Notes: generated from the letters alone by a model not told the origin. A stretch of 64,000 nt of DNA from Clostridium estertheticum subsp. estertheticum (GCF_001877035.1 NZ_CP015756.1:4669501-4733500); one strand, 5' to 3'; numbered from the stretch's first letter, positions 26,451 to 35,448 are shown. Numbers and translations are program-made.

Positions 26451-27569
26451 ATGAGACTTTTACCAATTGAATTTGCAAAACCAGGAGATTTTTTGGCTAA
26501 AACTATATTTGATAATGATGGAAGAATTCTATTAAGAGAAGGCGTTGCACTAACAGATTTTTACTTGACAAGTATAAGGCGTTTACAAATTTTCTCTATA
26601 TACATTAGTGATGAATACAACGAAGCTGAAATTGAAGATGTAATAAAACCTGAGTTACGTCAACATGCTATTAAAGCTATAAAAGAGGCTTTTTATAGCT
26701 TTGAGAAATATAGTTTATATTCTACTAATACTAACATTGATGAAAAAAAAGTTTCAAAAGAAAAACGAACCTATTTCGACTCTATAGGAAATATTGCCAA
26801 AGAAATAATTGACGAGATAATAAGTAAAAAAAATGTAATGATTAACCTAGTAGATATTAAAAGTATGGATAATTACACTTATCAGCATAGTGTAAACGTA
26901 GCCGTGCTTTCTCTAGTATTAGGAGTTCAATTACAATTAAATCAAAATGAACTTTATACCTTATGTATAGGCGCATTACTACATGACATAGGCAAAACTC
27001 TTATTCCAAAACAAATAATTTTAAAACCCGGTCCCTTAACTGATGAAGAATATAAAACTATAAAAGAACATACCACAAAAGGTTACGATTTTCTAAAAGG
27101 ATGTTTGGAAATATCTGCTCCTGCTAGAATTGTTGCTCTTCAACACCATGAAAAAATAAACGGGTGCGGATATCCAGATAACATAAAAAATAAATCAATA
27201 AATAAATTTGCTAGAATTGTTGCTATTGCAGATGTGTATGATGCACTTACGTCCGATAGGCCCTATAGCAAAGCCATGTGCCCTAATGATGCTGTGGAAT
27301 ATATTTTTTCTCATGGTGATACTCAGTTTGATTACGAAATGGTTAAAGTATTTTCTAAGGCAGTTGTTCCTTATCCCCCTGGAACCCTGGTCAAATTAAG
27401 CACTGGTGACATCGGTGTAGTTATGGCTGTATTTCCTAACTTTGCTTTAAGACCACAAGTTAAAATTATAAAGAAAGGAAAAAATTCTAATTCTAATGAA
27501 GTCGGCACAACTGTTTCTCTCATTTCACAATTAGATATTGTAATTAAAAATATTGAGTTTGCCGTTTAA
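26451..27569 (+). CDS. HD-GYP domain phosphodiesterase (c-di-GMP)
   Basis: A 372-residue protein. The HD-GYP domain spans about residues 125-310 and is complete: His in YQHSVNVA, HDIGK with the metal-binding HD, HTTKGY, QHHEKINGCGYP carrying HHE and GYP, and IVAIADVYDALTSDRPY. Such proteins hydrolyse c-di-GMP to pGpG or GMP. The first 110 residues (LPIEFAKPGDFLAKTIFDNDGRILLREG) are the usual small N-terminal domain of clostridial HD-GYP proteins. There is no membrane segment. It lies close to the giant GGDEF protein, so opposing c-di-GMP enzymes are near each other, though on opposite strands. Confidence 0.92.
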   Translation: MRLLPIEFAKPGDFLAKTIFDNDGRILLREGVALTDFYLTSIRRLQIFSIYISDEYNEAEIEDVIKPELRQHAIKAIKEAFYSFEKYSLYSTNTNIDEKKVSKEKRTYFDSIGNIAKEIIDEIISKKNVMINLVDIKSMDNYTYQHSVNVAVLSLVLGVQLQLNQNELYTLCIGALLHDIGKTLIPKQIILKPGPLTDEEYKTIKEHTTKGYDFLKGCLEISAPARIVALQHHEKINGCGYPDNIKNKSINKFARIVAIADVYDALTSDRPYSKAMCPNDAVEYIFSHGDTQFDYEMVKVFSKAVVPYPPGTLVKLSTGDIGVVMAVFPNFALRPQVKIIKKGKNSNSNEVGTTVSLISQLDIVIKNIEFAV

Positions 27570-27610
27570 CATTTGCGGTAACCCAATATATTTTTTTAAC
27601 TACCTATTTT

Positions 27611-27883
27611 CTATATGTTATTTATTATATAATCCTTTTTAAGATACTGGTATTTATTAGAACTTGCATTAACTACTAAATTATTATTAGCTATTTCTGC
27701 AGCTTCTTCTATATTCTTAGCCTTAAACATTATAGTTCCACCATTTCTATTATACATTCCCCCACATATTAAATATTTAGAAGAACGATTAATCTTATCG
27801 GTACTTGAAGCATAAGTTATTGCTAAACTGTCATTACCCTCTCTTGAATAATTTATTTTAACCAATAAATCCTTTGTTTCCAT
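27611..27883 (-). CDS. Small protein of unknown function under a LexA-type promoter
   Basis: A 90-residue soluble protein that I do not recognise with confidence. Its second half (GGTIMFKAKNIEEAAEIANNN) has the spacing of a YCII-like alpha/beta-barrel domain, but this is weak. The notable feature lies upstream: a near-consensus promoter whose spacer contains a perfect CGAAC-N4-GTTCG box, giving a leader of about 110 nt. That makes it a strong candidate for a DNA-damage-inducible gene. GGGGG about 11 nt before the ATG may be its ribosome site. It is convergent with the HD-GYP gene. Confidence 0.7.
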   Translation of the reverse strand: METKDLLVKINYSREGNDSLAITYASSTDKINRSSKYLICGGMYNRNGGTIMFKAKNIEEAAEIANNNLVVNASSNKYQYLKKDYIINNI

Positions 27884-28002
27884 TTGTTTTACCCCCAGTC
27901 CAATAATCTACTTCTGAAATGTCGTTAAAACTATTATAAGATGAAATAATTATATATTTATAAATACTTTAAAAGTATTTTGTCTTATTATGTTATGTAT
28001 AT

Positions 28003-28031
28003 ATTGTAACGAACATTTGTTCGTTAGTCAA
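28003..28031 (-). promoter_or_regulatory. SigA promoter with a LexA (SOS) box in its spacer
   Basis: On the minus strand, TTGACT (28026-28031) and TACAAT (28003-28008) are separated by exactly 17 bp. The spacer holds CGAACAAATGTTCG (28010-28023), matching the Bacillota LexA consensus CGAAC-N4-GTTCG in all ten fixed bases. LexA bound here would block RNA polymerase completely. It drives the 90-residue gene at 27611-27883. Confidence 0.82.
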
Positions 28032-28072
28032 TAGGTTTTATATGTTTTATTTTCATAATAAATATATATGTT

Positions 28073-28098
28073 TTGCTTGTAATTTTTATTACAAGCAA
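28073..28098. repeat. Perfect 11-bp inverted repeat
   Basis: TTGCTTGTAAT and ATTACAAGCAA enclose TTTT. No T tract follows on either strand, so a terminator is unlikely. It sits between the SOS promoter and the end of the two-component operon, and its role is unknown. Confidence 0.45.
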
Positions 28099-28141
28099 AC
28101 TTAATACATAAAATTTTAAACACTTAAAATATTAAGGATAA

Positions 28142-28182
28142 TAAAAAAATAAAAGCCTAGGATATATCTATACCCTAAGCCT
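28142..28182 (-). terminator. Terminator of the ABC/two-component operon
   Basis: On the minus strand AGGCTTAGG pairs with CCTAGGCTT, using G-U wobbles, followed by TTATTTTTTT. It overlaps the last codons of the response regulator. Confidence 0.7.
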
Positions 28183-28863
28183 GTACCCAGTTCCCCAAAC
28201 AGTTTCAATATATTGAGGCTGAGATGTAAATTTTTCTATTTTTTCCCTTACTCTTCCGATATGTACTGTTACAGTGGCAGTATCTGATAAAGCATCATAT
28301 CCCCATATTTTCTCAAATAATTCAACTTTACTAAATACCCTATTAGGGTTTTCTGCTAAATAAAGTAATAAATCAAACTCCTTTTGAGCTAAACTTATTT
28401 CAATACCATTTACGAATACCTGCCTACAATCCTTTCTTATTTCTAGTCCCCTTATTATAATAGTGCTACTTTTCACGACAGAGTTAAATTTATTCTTTAT
28501 TCGCTCGTAATTTCGAATATGTGATTTAACTCTAGCAACTAATTCACTTGGGTTAAATGGCTTTGTAATATAGTCATCAGCACCAAGACTGAGCCCTTTT
28601 ATTTTGTCAATATCATCTTTTTTCGCAGATACCATTAAAACTGGGATTTCCTTCTCCTCTTGAATACTGCGCAAAATAGTAAATCCATCAATTTTAGGAA
28701 GCATAACATCAAGAATTAACAAATCAAATTCCTCTGTTTTCAGAGCATTTAATCCAGCTACCCCATCATTACATATTTTAACTTCAAACCCTTCAATCTC
28801 TAAATAGTCTTTTTGAAGCCTAGCAATACTTATATCATCTTCTACAATTAAAATTTTTTTCAT
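28168..28863 (-). CDS. OmpR-family response regulator
   Basis: A 231-residue receiver plus winged-helix regulator. The acidic pocket is EDD at 8-10, the phospho-acceptor Asp52 is in LILDVMLPK, and the switch Lys is in ITKPF. The DNA-binding half (about 130-229) ends GTGYRLRV. Its ATG overlaps the end of the kinase gene by 4 bp (ATGA), showing translational coupling. It is the last gene of an ATPase-permease-kinase-regulator operon. By analogy with such clostridial and bacitracin-type loci it probably controls its own ABC transporter. Confidence 0.95.
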   Translation of the reverse strand: MKKILIVEDDISIARLQKDYLEIEGFEVKICNDGVAGLNALKTEEFDLLILDVMLPKIDGFTILRSIQEEKEIPVLMVSAKKDDIDKIKGLSLGADDYITKPFNPSELVARVKSHIRNYERIKNKFNSVVKSSTIIIRGLEIRKDCRQVFVNGIEISLAQKEFDLLLYLAENPNRVFSKVELFEKIWGYDALSDTATVTVHIGRVREKIEKFTSQPQYIETVWGTGYRLRV

Positions 28864-30311
28864 AATACTCCTTTATTTGATACTTTCCCAAATGACATCA
28901 AAATACTTGTACCTTCATTTTCATGACTCACAGCCCATATTGTGCCACCGTGTCCCTCTACAATTTGTTTTGCAATTGCAAGTCCAAGTCCACTTCCATT
29001 TGCTTCACTTCTCGCTGCATCTGCTCTGTAAAATCTATCAAAAATTTTATTTACATCATTTTCATCAATACCAGAACCATTATCCCTTATTTCAATTATA
29101 ATGCTAGAATTAGTTTCTCTAAGAATAATTGTAATTTTACCTTGCTCTTTATCCATATATTTACGAGAATTATCAATAATATTTAGTATCACTCTCATTA
29201 ATCTTTCTCTATCAATCTTAACGTATTTTAAACCATCTAAATTGTTTTCCAAACAAATTTCTATGTTCGACTTTTCAAGCTCCGGTGCACTTTCATGAAT
29301 ACAGTATTTAAAGTAATCCATAATATCTGTGTTTTCAAAATTAAAAGGTAATTGACTGAGATCTAACTTGGAATATAAAAGCAAATCATTAATCATAATA
29401 TCCATCTGCGTAGCCTTTGAATAAATGGTCTTTAAATATCGATCTGCCTTTTCAGGAGTATTAGCAACCCCATCCAAAATACCATTAACATAACCTTTTA
29501 TTGATGTTATAGGTGTTTTAAGATCATGTGATATACTAGAAACGAGCATTGTCCTATTCTCGTCATACTTCATTTTGAGGCGGATAGAATCTTTAAGTTG
29601 TATTCTCATCTTTTCAAAATCAGCGCATAACTTCTTAATTTCTTGATCTCCAACTTCAATAATTTCTAGATTTAAATCACCCTTACTAATTTCTCCTACA
29701 GCTATACTTAAAAGTGATAAGGGCTTTATTATCCTTTTAGACAGTAGAAAGGACATATATATGTTGAGTGCTATAAATGATATAAGGAATATTGCAACTA
29801 TAAATATAATAAATTCTTCTAGAATGCTTGAATACCTAAATACTGGAGCAAGTAATATGACATTACCTCTGTTACCATCACTAAAACTAATTGGAGCTAC
29901 TTCTACCATGTAAGATGTAGCATCAATTTCTACTAATTTTTTTTTAAATTTAGTATTAGCTTCTACTAAACATTTCTCTATGTCAATTTTATTTACGTCC
30001 TTTGAAGTGAAAATAATAGTATTGTTTTTAAGTATTATGATTTCTCCATTTATGGTTGATAACTTTTGATGTAAATATTGTTGATATTTTATATCCTCTA
30101 TATTATAAGAACTTTGATTACGTACAATATTGCTAGTATCAGCTAATTGGGTCTTTATGAATATGAACTTTTTAAAATTACCATAACCTACGTCCTTTTT
30201 AAAAATGGTTGAAGAGATAAAAATAAATAAGACCGCAGCTACTATTGTAATTACAAAAGGAACTATCACAGTTACAGTGTTAGAAAAAATCAATCGTTTT
30301 TTTATATTCAT
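28860..30311 (-). CDS. Membrane sensor histidine kinase
   Basis: A 483-residue kinase. Transmembrane helix 1 is at about 13-35, an extracytoplasmic sensor domain of some 125 residues follows, and helix 2 is at about 166-190. Then come a HAMP linker (about 190-243), the dimerisation domain with phospho-acceptor His262 in SSISHDLKTPITS, and a HATPase_c domain with N-box NIIDNSRKY, DNGSGID and GSGLGLA. The large sensor loop differs from the short-loop BceS kinases that listen to their transporter, so it may bind a ligand directly. It is coupled with the downstream regulator. Confidence 0.93.
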   Translation of the reverse strand: MNIKKRLIFSNTVTVIVPFVITIVAAVLFIFISSTIFKKDVGYGNFKKFIFIKTQLADTSNIVRNQSSYNIEDIKYQQYLHQKLSTINGEIIILKNNTIIFTSKDVNKIDIEKCLVEANTKFKKKLVEIDATSYMVEVAPISFSDGNRGNVILLAPVFRYSSILEEFIIFIVAIFLISFIALNIYMSFLLSKRIIKPLSLLSIAVGEISKGDLNLEIIEVGDQEIKKLCADFEKMRIQLKDSIRLKMKYDENRTMLVSSISHDLKTPITSIKGYVNGILDGVANTPEKADRYLKTIYSKATQMDIMINDLLLYSKLDLSQLPFNFENTDIMDYFKYCIHESAPELEKSNIEICLENNLDGLKYVKIDRERLMRVILNIIDNSRKYMDKEQGKITIILRETNSSIIIEIRDNGSGIDENDVNKIFDRFYRADAARSEANGSGLGLAIAKQIVEGHGGTIWAVSHENEGTSILMSFGKVSNKGVL

Positions 30312-30330
30312 TTTTCACCTCAAAATGTCT

Positions 30331-31083
30331 TTAAAATTCCTTTTTGTCAAAAATATAATATCCTGCTGTAAAAAATATTATACCATAACTAATCATCATC
30401 ATAAATTGAAGAAAGATTTTTAAAATAGGTACGGTATCCATAGTAAATAGCGTATACCAGTTCATCATTGATGTAATGAATATACCCGAATATCTGTAAA
30501 ATACTACTCCTAATCCTTTAAACATAACAAAAACAAAAATAGACAGAAAAAACACGCCTATACCACTTTTAATTATATTTGCAAAAAATGCAATTATTAT
30601 TGATAATATCACCATAGGAATCAGGGTTACAATATATGAAACTAGAATTTTAATAACGCTACTAAATGTAGCTGAATTTGAATTAAAAAGACAACCAGCA
30701 ATTATTGAAAAAATCATTATAAATAAAAGATTCGCTATGATAAATAACATAATTGCAATTAACTTTGATGCATAAAATTTGAACCGTGAGATGGGTCTTG
30801 TTAGTACAATTTTCATAGTGTTCTGTGAAAACTCCCCTGAGAAACTCTCAATTGTAACAAGAGCAGTAAATAAAGGTAATATTGTATTTACAACTACTGA
30901 GAGAACCAGTATAGGAAATTCCATGCTGGAAACTCCGCGTAGTCCAAACCCAGATCTCAAAACCACCATAGATAACTGTCCAAGAATAATTACAATAATT
31001 GATATGATTACTGCGACAATAATTTTTTTTCTTTTATATAATTTCTCAATCTCATTTATTAAAGCAGCTTTAAATTCTACCAT
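30331..31083 (-). CDS. ABC-2 type transporter permease
   Basis: A 250-residue membrane protein with six predicted helices (about 20-42, 58-80, 101-128, 140-165, 171-195, 222-243). The pattern of a short cytoplasmic N terminus, IVLTRPISRFKFYASK after helix 2, and small hydrophobic repeats fits the ABC-2 permeases of lantibiotic-immunity or bacitracin exporters. Its start overlaps the ATPase gene by 14 bp and its stop is 19 bp before the kinase gene. Substrate is unknown. Confidence 0.88.
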   Translation of the reverse strand: MVEFKAALINEIEKLYKRKKIIVAVIISIIVIILGQLSMVVLRSGFGLRGVSSMEFPILVLSVVVNTILPLFTALVTIESFSGEFSQNTMKIVLTRPISRFKFYASKLIAIMLFIIANLLFIMIFSIIAGCLFNSNSATFSSVIKILVSYIVTLIPMVILSIIIAFFANIIKSGIGVFFLSIFVFVMFKGLGVVFYRYSGIFITSMMNWYTLFTMDTVPILKIFLQFMMMISYGIIFFTAGYYIFDKKEF

Positions 31084-31795
31084 TTCGCTCTACCTCACTA
31101 ACAAAATAATTTTCAAGTGTTGAATAATTTTTTAATATATTCTTCATAGTATCAACATTAAGCATTTTCCCATTGTATAACACACCAATATGAGTACAAG
31201 TAAGTTCAACATCGTGAATAAGATGACTTGATATAAAAAATGTTGTATTTTCCTTTTCTGCAAGGTCCTTCACTATATTTCTCATAGCAATCATACCCTC
31301 AACATCAAGTCCATTTAAAGGTTCATCTAATATAATTACCTCTGGCCTTGCTAAAATGGCTGCTGCAATTCCTAGTCTTTGTTTCATTCCAAGCGAGAAT
31401 TTTCTAGGTTTCTCATTTCTGTATTTGAGAATACCTGTTAGCTCTAAAACCTCATCAATTCTCTGATCATCAACATCCTTATAATATCTTGAGACTTGCC
31501 TTAGGTTCTCATAAGCTGTTAGGTATGAATAGGTTTCTGCTGTTTCTATAATGCACCCGACTTTTTTCATTACTTGTTCATAATCCTCTAGTATACTATG
31601 TCCTAAGATTTTCACATCCCCACTGTCTGGTCTTATAAGTCCAGTCATAATTTTCATAGCAGTAGTTTTCCCAGCACCATTAGGTCCTAGAAATCCAAAA
31701 ATCTCCCCTTTATGTATATCAAGATTTATATCTGTTATCCCTCTTCCATTTTTATATACCTTGGAAAGGTTTTTAATCTCAATTACTTTCTCCAT
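31070..31795 (-). CDS. ABC transporter ATP-binding protein (BcrA/LptB-like export type)
   Basis: A 241-residue ATPase. Walker A is GPNGAGKTT, the Q-loop is near IETAETYSYLTA, the signature is FSLGMKQRLGIA (a common SLG variant), Walker B is VIILDEPLNGLD and the H-loop is ISSHLI. The VEGMIAMRNIVKDLA stretch after Walker B is characteristic of the BcrA/antibiotic-exporter subfamily. It is the first gene of the four-gene operon and pairs with the permease that overlaps it. Confidence 0.93.
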   Translation of the reverse strand: MEKVIEIKNLSKVYKNGRGITDINLDIHKGEIFGFLGPNGAGKTTAMKIMTGLIRPDSGDVKILGHSILEDYEQVMKKVGCIIETAETYSYLTAYENLRQVSRYYKDVDDQRIDEVLELTGILKYRNEKPRKFSLGMKQRLGIAAAILARPEVIILDEPLNGLDVEGMIAMRNIVKDLAEKENTTFFISSHLIHDVELTCTHIGVLYNGKMLNVDTMKNILKNYSTLENYFVSEVERNGRI

Positions 31796-31854
31796 TTATT
31801 TCCCCCCAAATACACCTTCATATACTGAAATTAGTTCTCCAGTCAATTCATAAA

Positions 31855-31896
31855 AGGAGACTCCACTAATATATACATTTTGTCCTAGAGTCTCCT
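31855..31896 (-). terminator. Terminator of the secreted-protein gene
   Basis: AGGAGACTC and GAGTCTCCT pair perfectly around a 24-nt loop, with TTTT following on the minus strand. It lies 28 nt past the stop at 31925 and separates that gene from the ABC operon. Confidence 0.7.
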
Positions 31897-31924
31897 ATTA
31901 TAATAAGCATAAATTTATATATTA

Positions 31925-33181
31925 TTAGTTGAATGTTTTACTGAACATATCATCCGTAATTTTTTCTCCATTTATAGCTCCATTTATGCTAAATCCTATT
32001 TCTGCTGATTGTTGGTTAATATATATCCTTCCTTCGGTCTTTTTATTTGAAGAATCAGTACTACTAAAAGTACCATTATATTTATTATTTTTATCACTAA
32101 ATTTAGCACTAAACTTAAAGTCTTTTTTGTCAGTTACATATTCTTCATATCCCTTTACATACTGTTCATAATATCTTCCACTAATACTATTATCGTCTAC
32201 TGCATTAATATCTATAAACTGTTCACCTATTTTTTCAAATTTTGCTCCCTTATCTAATAAAATATCCGTTTTATATTTCCCTATATATTTGCCGGGATTG
32301 GTTAATTTAGTACTATCTATGTCTACATTCTTCACTACTTTCTTACCCGTTAAATCAGGTCTACTAACTTTAGTTGCGTTAACATCCGTCATTTTTGCTA
32401 GTAACTCAAAGGTTAACTTATGTTCTACGCCTTTTGCATCTTTACCAGAAATTAACCCAGTGCCAAGAACAGTTTGAATAAGTCCATCCTTAGTTGTTAC
32501 CATATTTCCTTTAACTTCTTTTACAAATACATCACTTGTTATTTTAGCTACACTACTCTCATTATTAGAGTTATTAAATCTATTACCAAATACATTCTTA
32601 GATTCAAGAGATACAACTGCATTAATAATGGATGGTATTTGCGCCTCACTTAAAGAACCGGATAAAGTCTTACTACCATCTGCATTTTGCTTAACCACAA
32701 CTGCATCTTTTAGGTTACCAACGACAGCATCTGCAATTTTTTCCATATCATCCGCTCCCTCGTCTTTAAACGGATTGCTTGAAGATATCGCATCACTAGG
32801 TTTTGTGGCATCAGTTATATAATAAATTTTTTGTTCATCACTTTTATTTATATAACCATTTTTATCGGAGTAATTATAACCCTCAGTTTTTTTCAAGCCA
32901 TCAAGTCTTGTTGTTACAGTTTCTTTAGCTCCCTTTGATACATCAACTTTACTAAGAGAATCGTCAGAATAAACTACCTTACCATTGTCCTTTATAATAA
33001 TTGACATATCTCCCGTATAGCTTGTTAATTTAGTTGTAGCACTTTCTGCTGTATATTTAAGCGAATCCTTAAGCTCATCATATCCACTTTTAGTTAATAC
33101 TTGGGCCATAGCAGTAGTTGCAAACATTACACTACCTAGAGCAAAACTTACAATTACAGCTGTTTTCTTATTTAACTTCAT
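31925..33181 (-). CDS. Secreted protein of unknown function
   Basis: A 418-residue protein with a classical signal peptide: KKTAVIVSFALGSVMFATTAMA then Q, with a type I cleavage site AMA-Q near residue 26. There is no lipobox and no sortase or S-layer anchor, so the mature chain should be released. It is Lys/Asp/Ser-rich, largely beta-forming, and ends in a segment resembling a small beta domain. I recognise no catalytic motif. The start at 33181 is preceded by AGAGGAGA; an upstream ATG adds 14 residues without a site. It lies directly upstream of the ABC/two-component operon in the same orientation but has its own terminator. Confidence 0.7.
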   Translation of the reverse strand: MKLNKKTAVIVSFALGSVMFATTAMAQVLTKSGYDELKDSLKYTAESATTKLTSYTGDMSIIIKDNGKVVYSDDSLSKVDVSKGAKETVTTRLDGLKKTEGYNYSDKNGYINKSDEQKIYYITDATKPSDAISSSNPFKDEGADDMEKIADAVVGNLKDAVVVKQNADGSKTLSGSLSEAQIPSIINAVVSLESKNVFGNRFNNSNNESSVAKITSDVFVKEVKGNMVTTKDGLIQTVLGTGLISGKDAKGVEHKLTFELLAKMTDVNATKVSRPDLTGKKVVKNVDIDSTKLTNPGKYIGKYKTDILLDKGAKFEKIGEQFIDINAVDDNSISGRYYEQYVKGYEEYVTDKKDFKFSAKFSDKNNKYNGTFSSTDSSNKKTEGRIYINQQSAEIGFSINGAINGEKITDDMFSKTFN

Positions 33182-33306
33182 TTTATTTAATCTCCTCTTT
33201 GTTATAAATTTGCTTTTTAACATGAAAGCCTTTCATAATTCTATTTTAATGTACATGTCTCTACTTTCTATAAACAAATTATAAACAAATTATAAACTCT
33301 ATTCAT

Positions 33307-34116
33307 TTAATTTTTACCCATTTTTATTGCCTTCTCCGTGCAACTCTCCATAGCTGAAATTACAGTACCTCTAAAATTATTCTTTTCTAATGTGTAAACT
33401 GCCTCTATAGTAGTTCCACCTGGTGAACATACATCATCTTTAAGTTTACCTGGATGTTCACCAGTCTCAAGTACCATTTTAGCAGCGCCTAGTACTGCCT
33501 GTGCTGCCATTTTATAAGCTTTGCCTCTTGGCATTCCTTGAAGTACTGCACCATCTCCTAGGGCTTCAATAAACATATACACATAAGCCGGAGATGAACC
33601 ACTAACCGACGGAACCACGTCAATAAGTTTTTCCTCTAATATTTCTACCTTTCCAAAGCTTTCAAATATTTTTAATACATCTTGTAATTCATCATGAGTT
33701 ATATTTATATTTGAACAAAGAGCACTCATCCCCTCAGAAACAAGCGCTGGAGTATTAGGCATAGTTCTTATAATTTTTGCTTTCTCCCCTAATAAATTAC
33801 TCATACGATCTAAAGTTATTCCTGCTGCAATAGTTACTATAACCACAGCCTTCTTTAAATATGGTTTTATTTCCTCAATTACATCAATGTATTTATAAGG
33901 CTTTACAGCAAGTATTACTATATTAGAAAACTTTGCAACTTCTATGTTATCATTTGTTACTATAATATTATGTTCTTCTTTTACCTTACTTAAATTTTTA
34001 TCCGATGGATTACTTGCTATTATATTTTCGCTAGGGACTAAATTTGATTTAACTATTCCACTTATCATAGCTCTTGCCATATTCCCACAGCCTATAAATC
34101 CTATTGTTTTATCCAT
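33307..34116 (-). CDS. proC: Pyrroline-5-carboxylate reductase
   Basis: A 269-residue ProC that reduces pyrroline-5-carboxylate to proline with NAD(P)H. The Rossmann start IGFIGCGNMARAMI and the P5C-binding C-terminal signature (GSSPAYVYMFIEAL... CSPGGTTIEAVYTLE) are intact and the length is standard. It stands alone, with no proA or proB beside it. AGGAGTTATTGGT precedes the ATG. No T-box leader was seen. Confidence 0.96.
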   Translation of the reverse strand: MDKTIGFIGCGNMARAMISGIVKSNLVPSENIIASNPSDKNLSKVKEEHNIIVTNDNIEVAKFSNIVILAVKPYKYIDVIEEIKPYLKKAVVIVTIAAGITLDRMSNLLGEKAKIIRTMPNTPALVSEGMSALCSNINITHDELQDVLKIFESFGKVEILEEKLIDVVPSVSGSSPAYVYMFIEALGDGAVLQGMPRGKAYKMAAQAVLGAAKMVLETGEHPGKLKDDVCSPGGTTIEAVYTLEKNNFRGTVISAMESCTEKAIKMGKN

Positions 34117-34288
34117 ACCAATAACTCCTCCAATGTAAATTTATTTAATAATAGTATTATATCATTGGAAGTAACATTATATATTATAATAATATATAAT
34201 TTGGTTATACTAATATTGAAATGTTTAATATTAAGAGTAATGGATTAATAATTATTGTGTGCTCTTAAAATATAAGGAGGCTCTTTAT

Positions 34289-34435
34289 ATGTCACATAAA
34301 GACAACAAAAACAGTAAAGACAATAAAAAAGCTAGTCAAAAAACGAAAAAAGAATTAGATAAAATGAGAATGGAAACTGCTAATGAAATAGGTGTTTCTA
34401 AAGAATCTAAAAAATTAGGAAAAGAAACAAAATAA
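34289..34435 (+). CDS. SASP-like small basic protein
   Basis: A 48-residue, Lys-rich protein with a strong TAAGGAGG site 8 nt before its ATG. The segment ELDKMRMETANEIGV lines up with the first conserved helix of alpha/beta-type small acid-soluble spore proteins (ALDQMKYEIAQEFGV in Bacillus SspA), including the region cut by the GPR protease. The second SASP helix is missing, so it is either a minimal or degenerate member. Spore DNA-binding is inferred, not shown. No sigma-G promoter was recognised. Confidence 0.62.
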   Translation: MSHKDNKNSKDNKKASQKTKKELDKMRMETANEIGVSKESKKLGKETK

Positions 34436-34455
34436 TTTTTAAATATCCCTAAAGC

Positions 34456-34487
34456 AAAAGGAAGATGCCCTATTACATCTTCCTTTT
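34456..34487 (+). terminator. Terminator of the SASP-like gene
   Basis: AAAAGGAAGATG pairs with CATCTTCCTTTT around CCCTATTA. It lies 20 nt past the stop and would also serve the convergent DegV gene. Confidence 0.8.
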
Positions 34488-34566
34488 ACTATATTATAAT
34501 GATCTTATATTAATATATGATGTGTTATTATAATTGCGATTTATTACTATTAAAATATCATATCTT

Positions 34567-35448
34567 TTATCTTTCATTCGCTATAAAAAATATTCCTAAC
34601 ATCTCTGGTCCTACATGTGACCCTACTGCCGTACCAACATAATTTAAAATAACATCCTTAACATTTCCATTTTCTCTAAGTAATAATTCTAAAGCTAATG
34701 CATCTTGAAGGCAATCTCCATGACTTATTGCAATAACTTGCTTAATGCTTGGATCTGACTTTTCCTTAAACTTTTGTACTAAAGTACTTATTGCTTTTTT
34801 TCTTCCCCTACACTTAGAGAATGGTATAAGCCTACCTTCGTTGTCAACAAATAAAACAGGTTTTATATTTAGTAATGTACCAACAGCTGCTGCAGAACTA
34901 GATATCCTTCCACCTCTTTTTAAATGATTTAAATCATTAACCGTAAACCAATGATTTATTCTCAGTTTATTCTCCTCAAGCCATCTAACTATCTCTCCTG
35001 TAGATTTTCCACTCTTCAACATTTCATATGCATAATATGTTAAAAGTCCCTGTCCCAGGCTTGCACATTTACTATCTACTATTCTTATATCAGCATCCGG
35101 AAAATCTTCAAGTATAGTTTCTCTTGCTATATTTGCGCTATTAATAGTTCCAGTTAACGCAGAAGACAATGCAATATATATTATAGACTTTTTTAGTAAA
35201 ACATACTTTTTAAATACATCTAAATATATTTGGCTATTAATTTGTGATGTACTAGGCGTTTCCCCCTGCCTTAAAGCATCATAAAAATCTTTGCGGATAA
35301 ATTTCTCTCCAAAATCATCTTCTATTGCTTCACCTTTAAAGTTACAAATCAACCCTAATGGTATTATATTATCCTGTTTGATATATTCTAATGGTAAATC
35401 GCATCCTGAATCTATTACTAGAATTATTTCACTATGTGTTTTACTCAT
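34567..35448 (-). CDS. DegV family fatty-acid-binding protein (FakB-like)
   Basis: A 293-residue DegV protein. The N-terminal VIDSGCDLPLEYI and the TPSTSQINSQIYLDVF, LSSALTGTINSA and LNHLKRGGRISS motifs are those of the lipid-binding fold. DegV/FakB proteins present a fatty acid to the FakA kinase so exogenous acids can be phosphorylated. No fakA (DAK domain) gene is nearby. It lies just downstream of the fab operon in the same direction, but a weak terminator at 35525-35544 intervenes. A link to fatty-acid uptake fits the neighbourhood but is inference. Confidence 0.9.
   Translation of the reverse strand: MSKTHSEIILVIDSGCDLPLEYIKQDNIIPLGLICNFKGEAIEDDFGEKFIRKDFYDALRQGETPSTSQINSQIYLDVFKKYVLLKKSIIYIALSSALTGTINSANIARETILEDFPDADIRIVDSKCASLGQGLLTYYAYEMLKSGKSTGEIVRWLEENKLRINHWFTVNDLNHLKRGGRISSSAAAVGTLLNIKPVLFVDNEGRLIPFSKCRGRKKAISTLVQKFKEKSDPSIKQVIAISHGDCLQDALALELLLRENGNVKDVILNYVGTAVGSHVGPEMLGIFFIANER

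Noticed and set aside
28877-29298. Plus-strand ORFs inside the histidine kinase gene
   Set aside because: They are antisense shadows of a clear kinase coding sequence, without ribosome sites.
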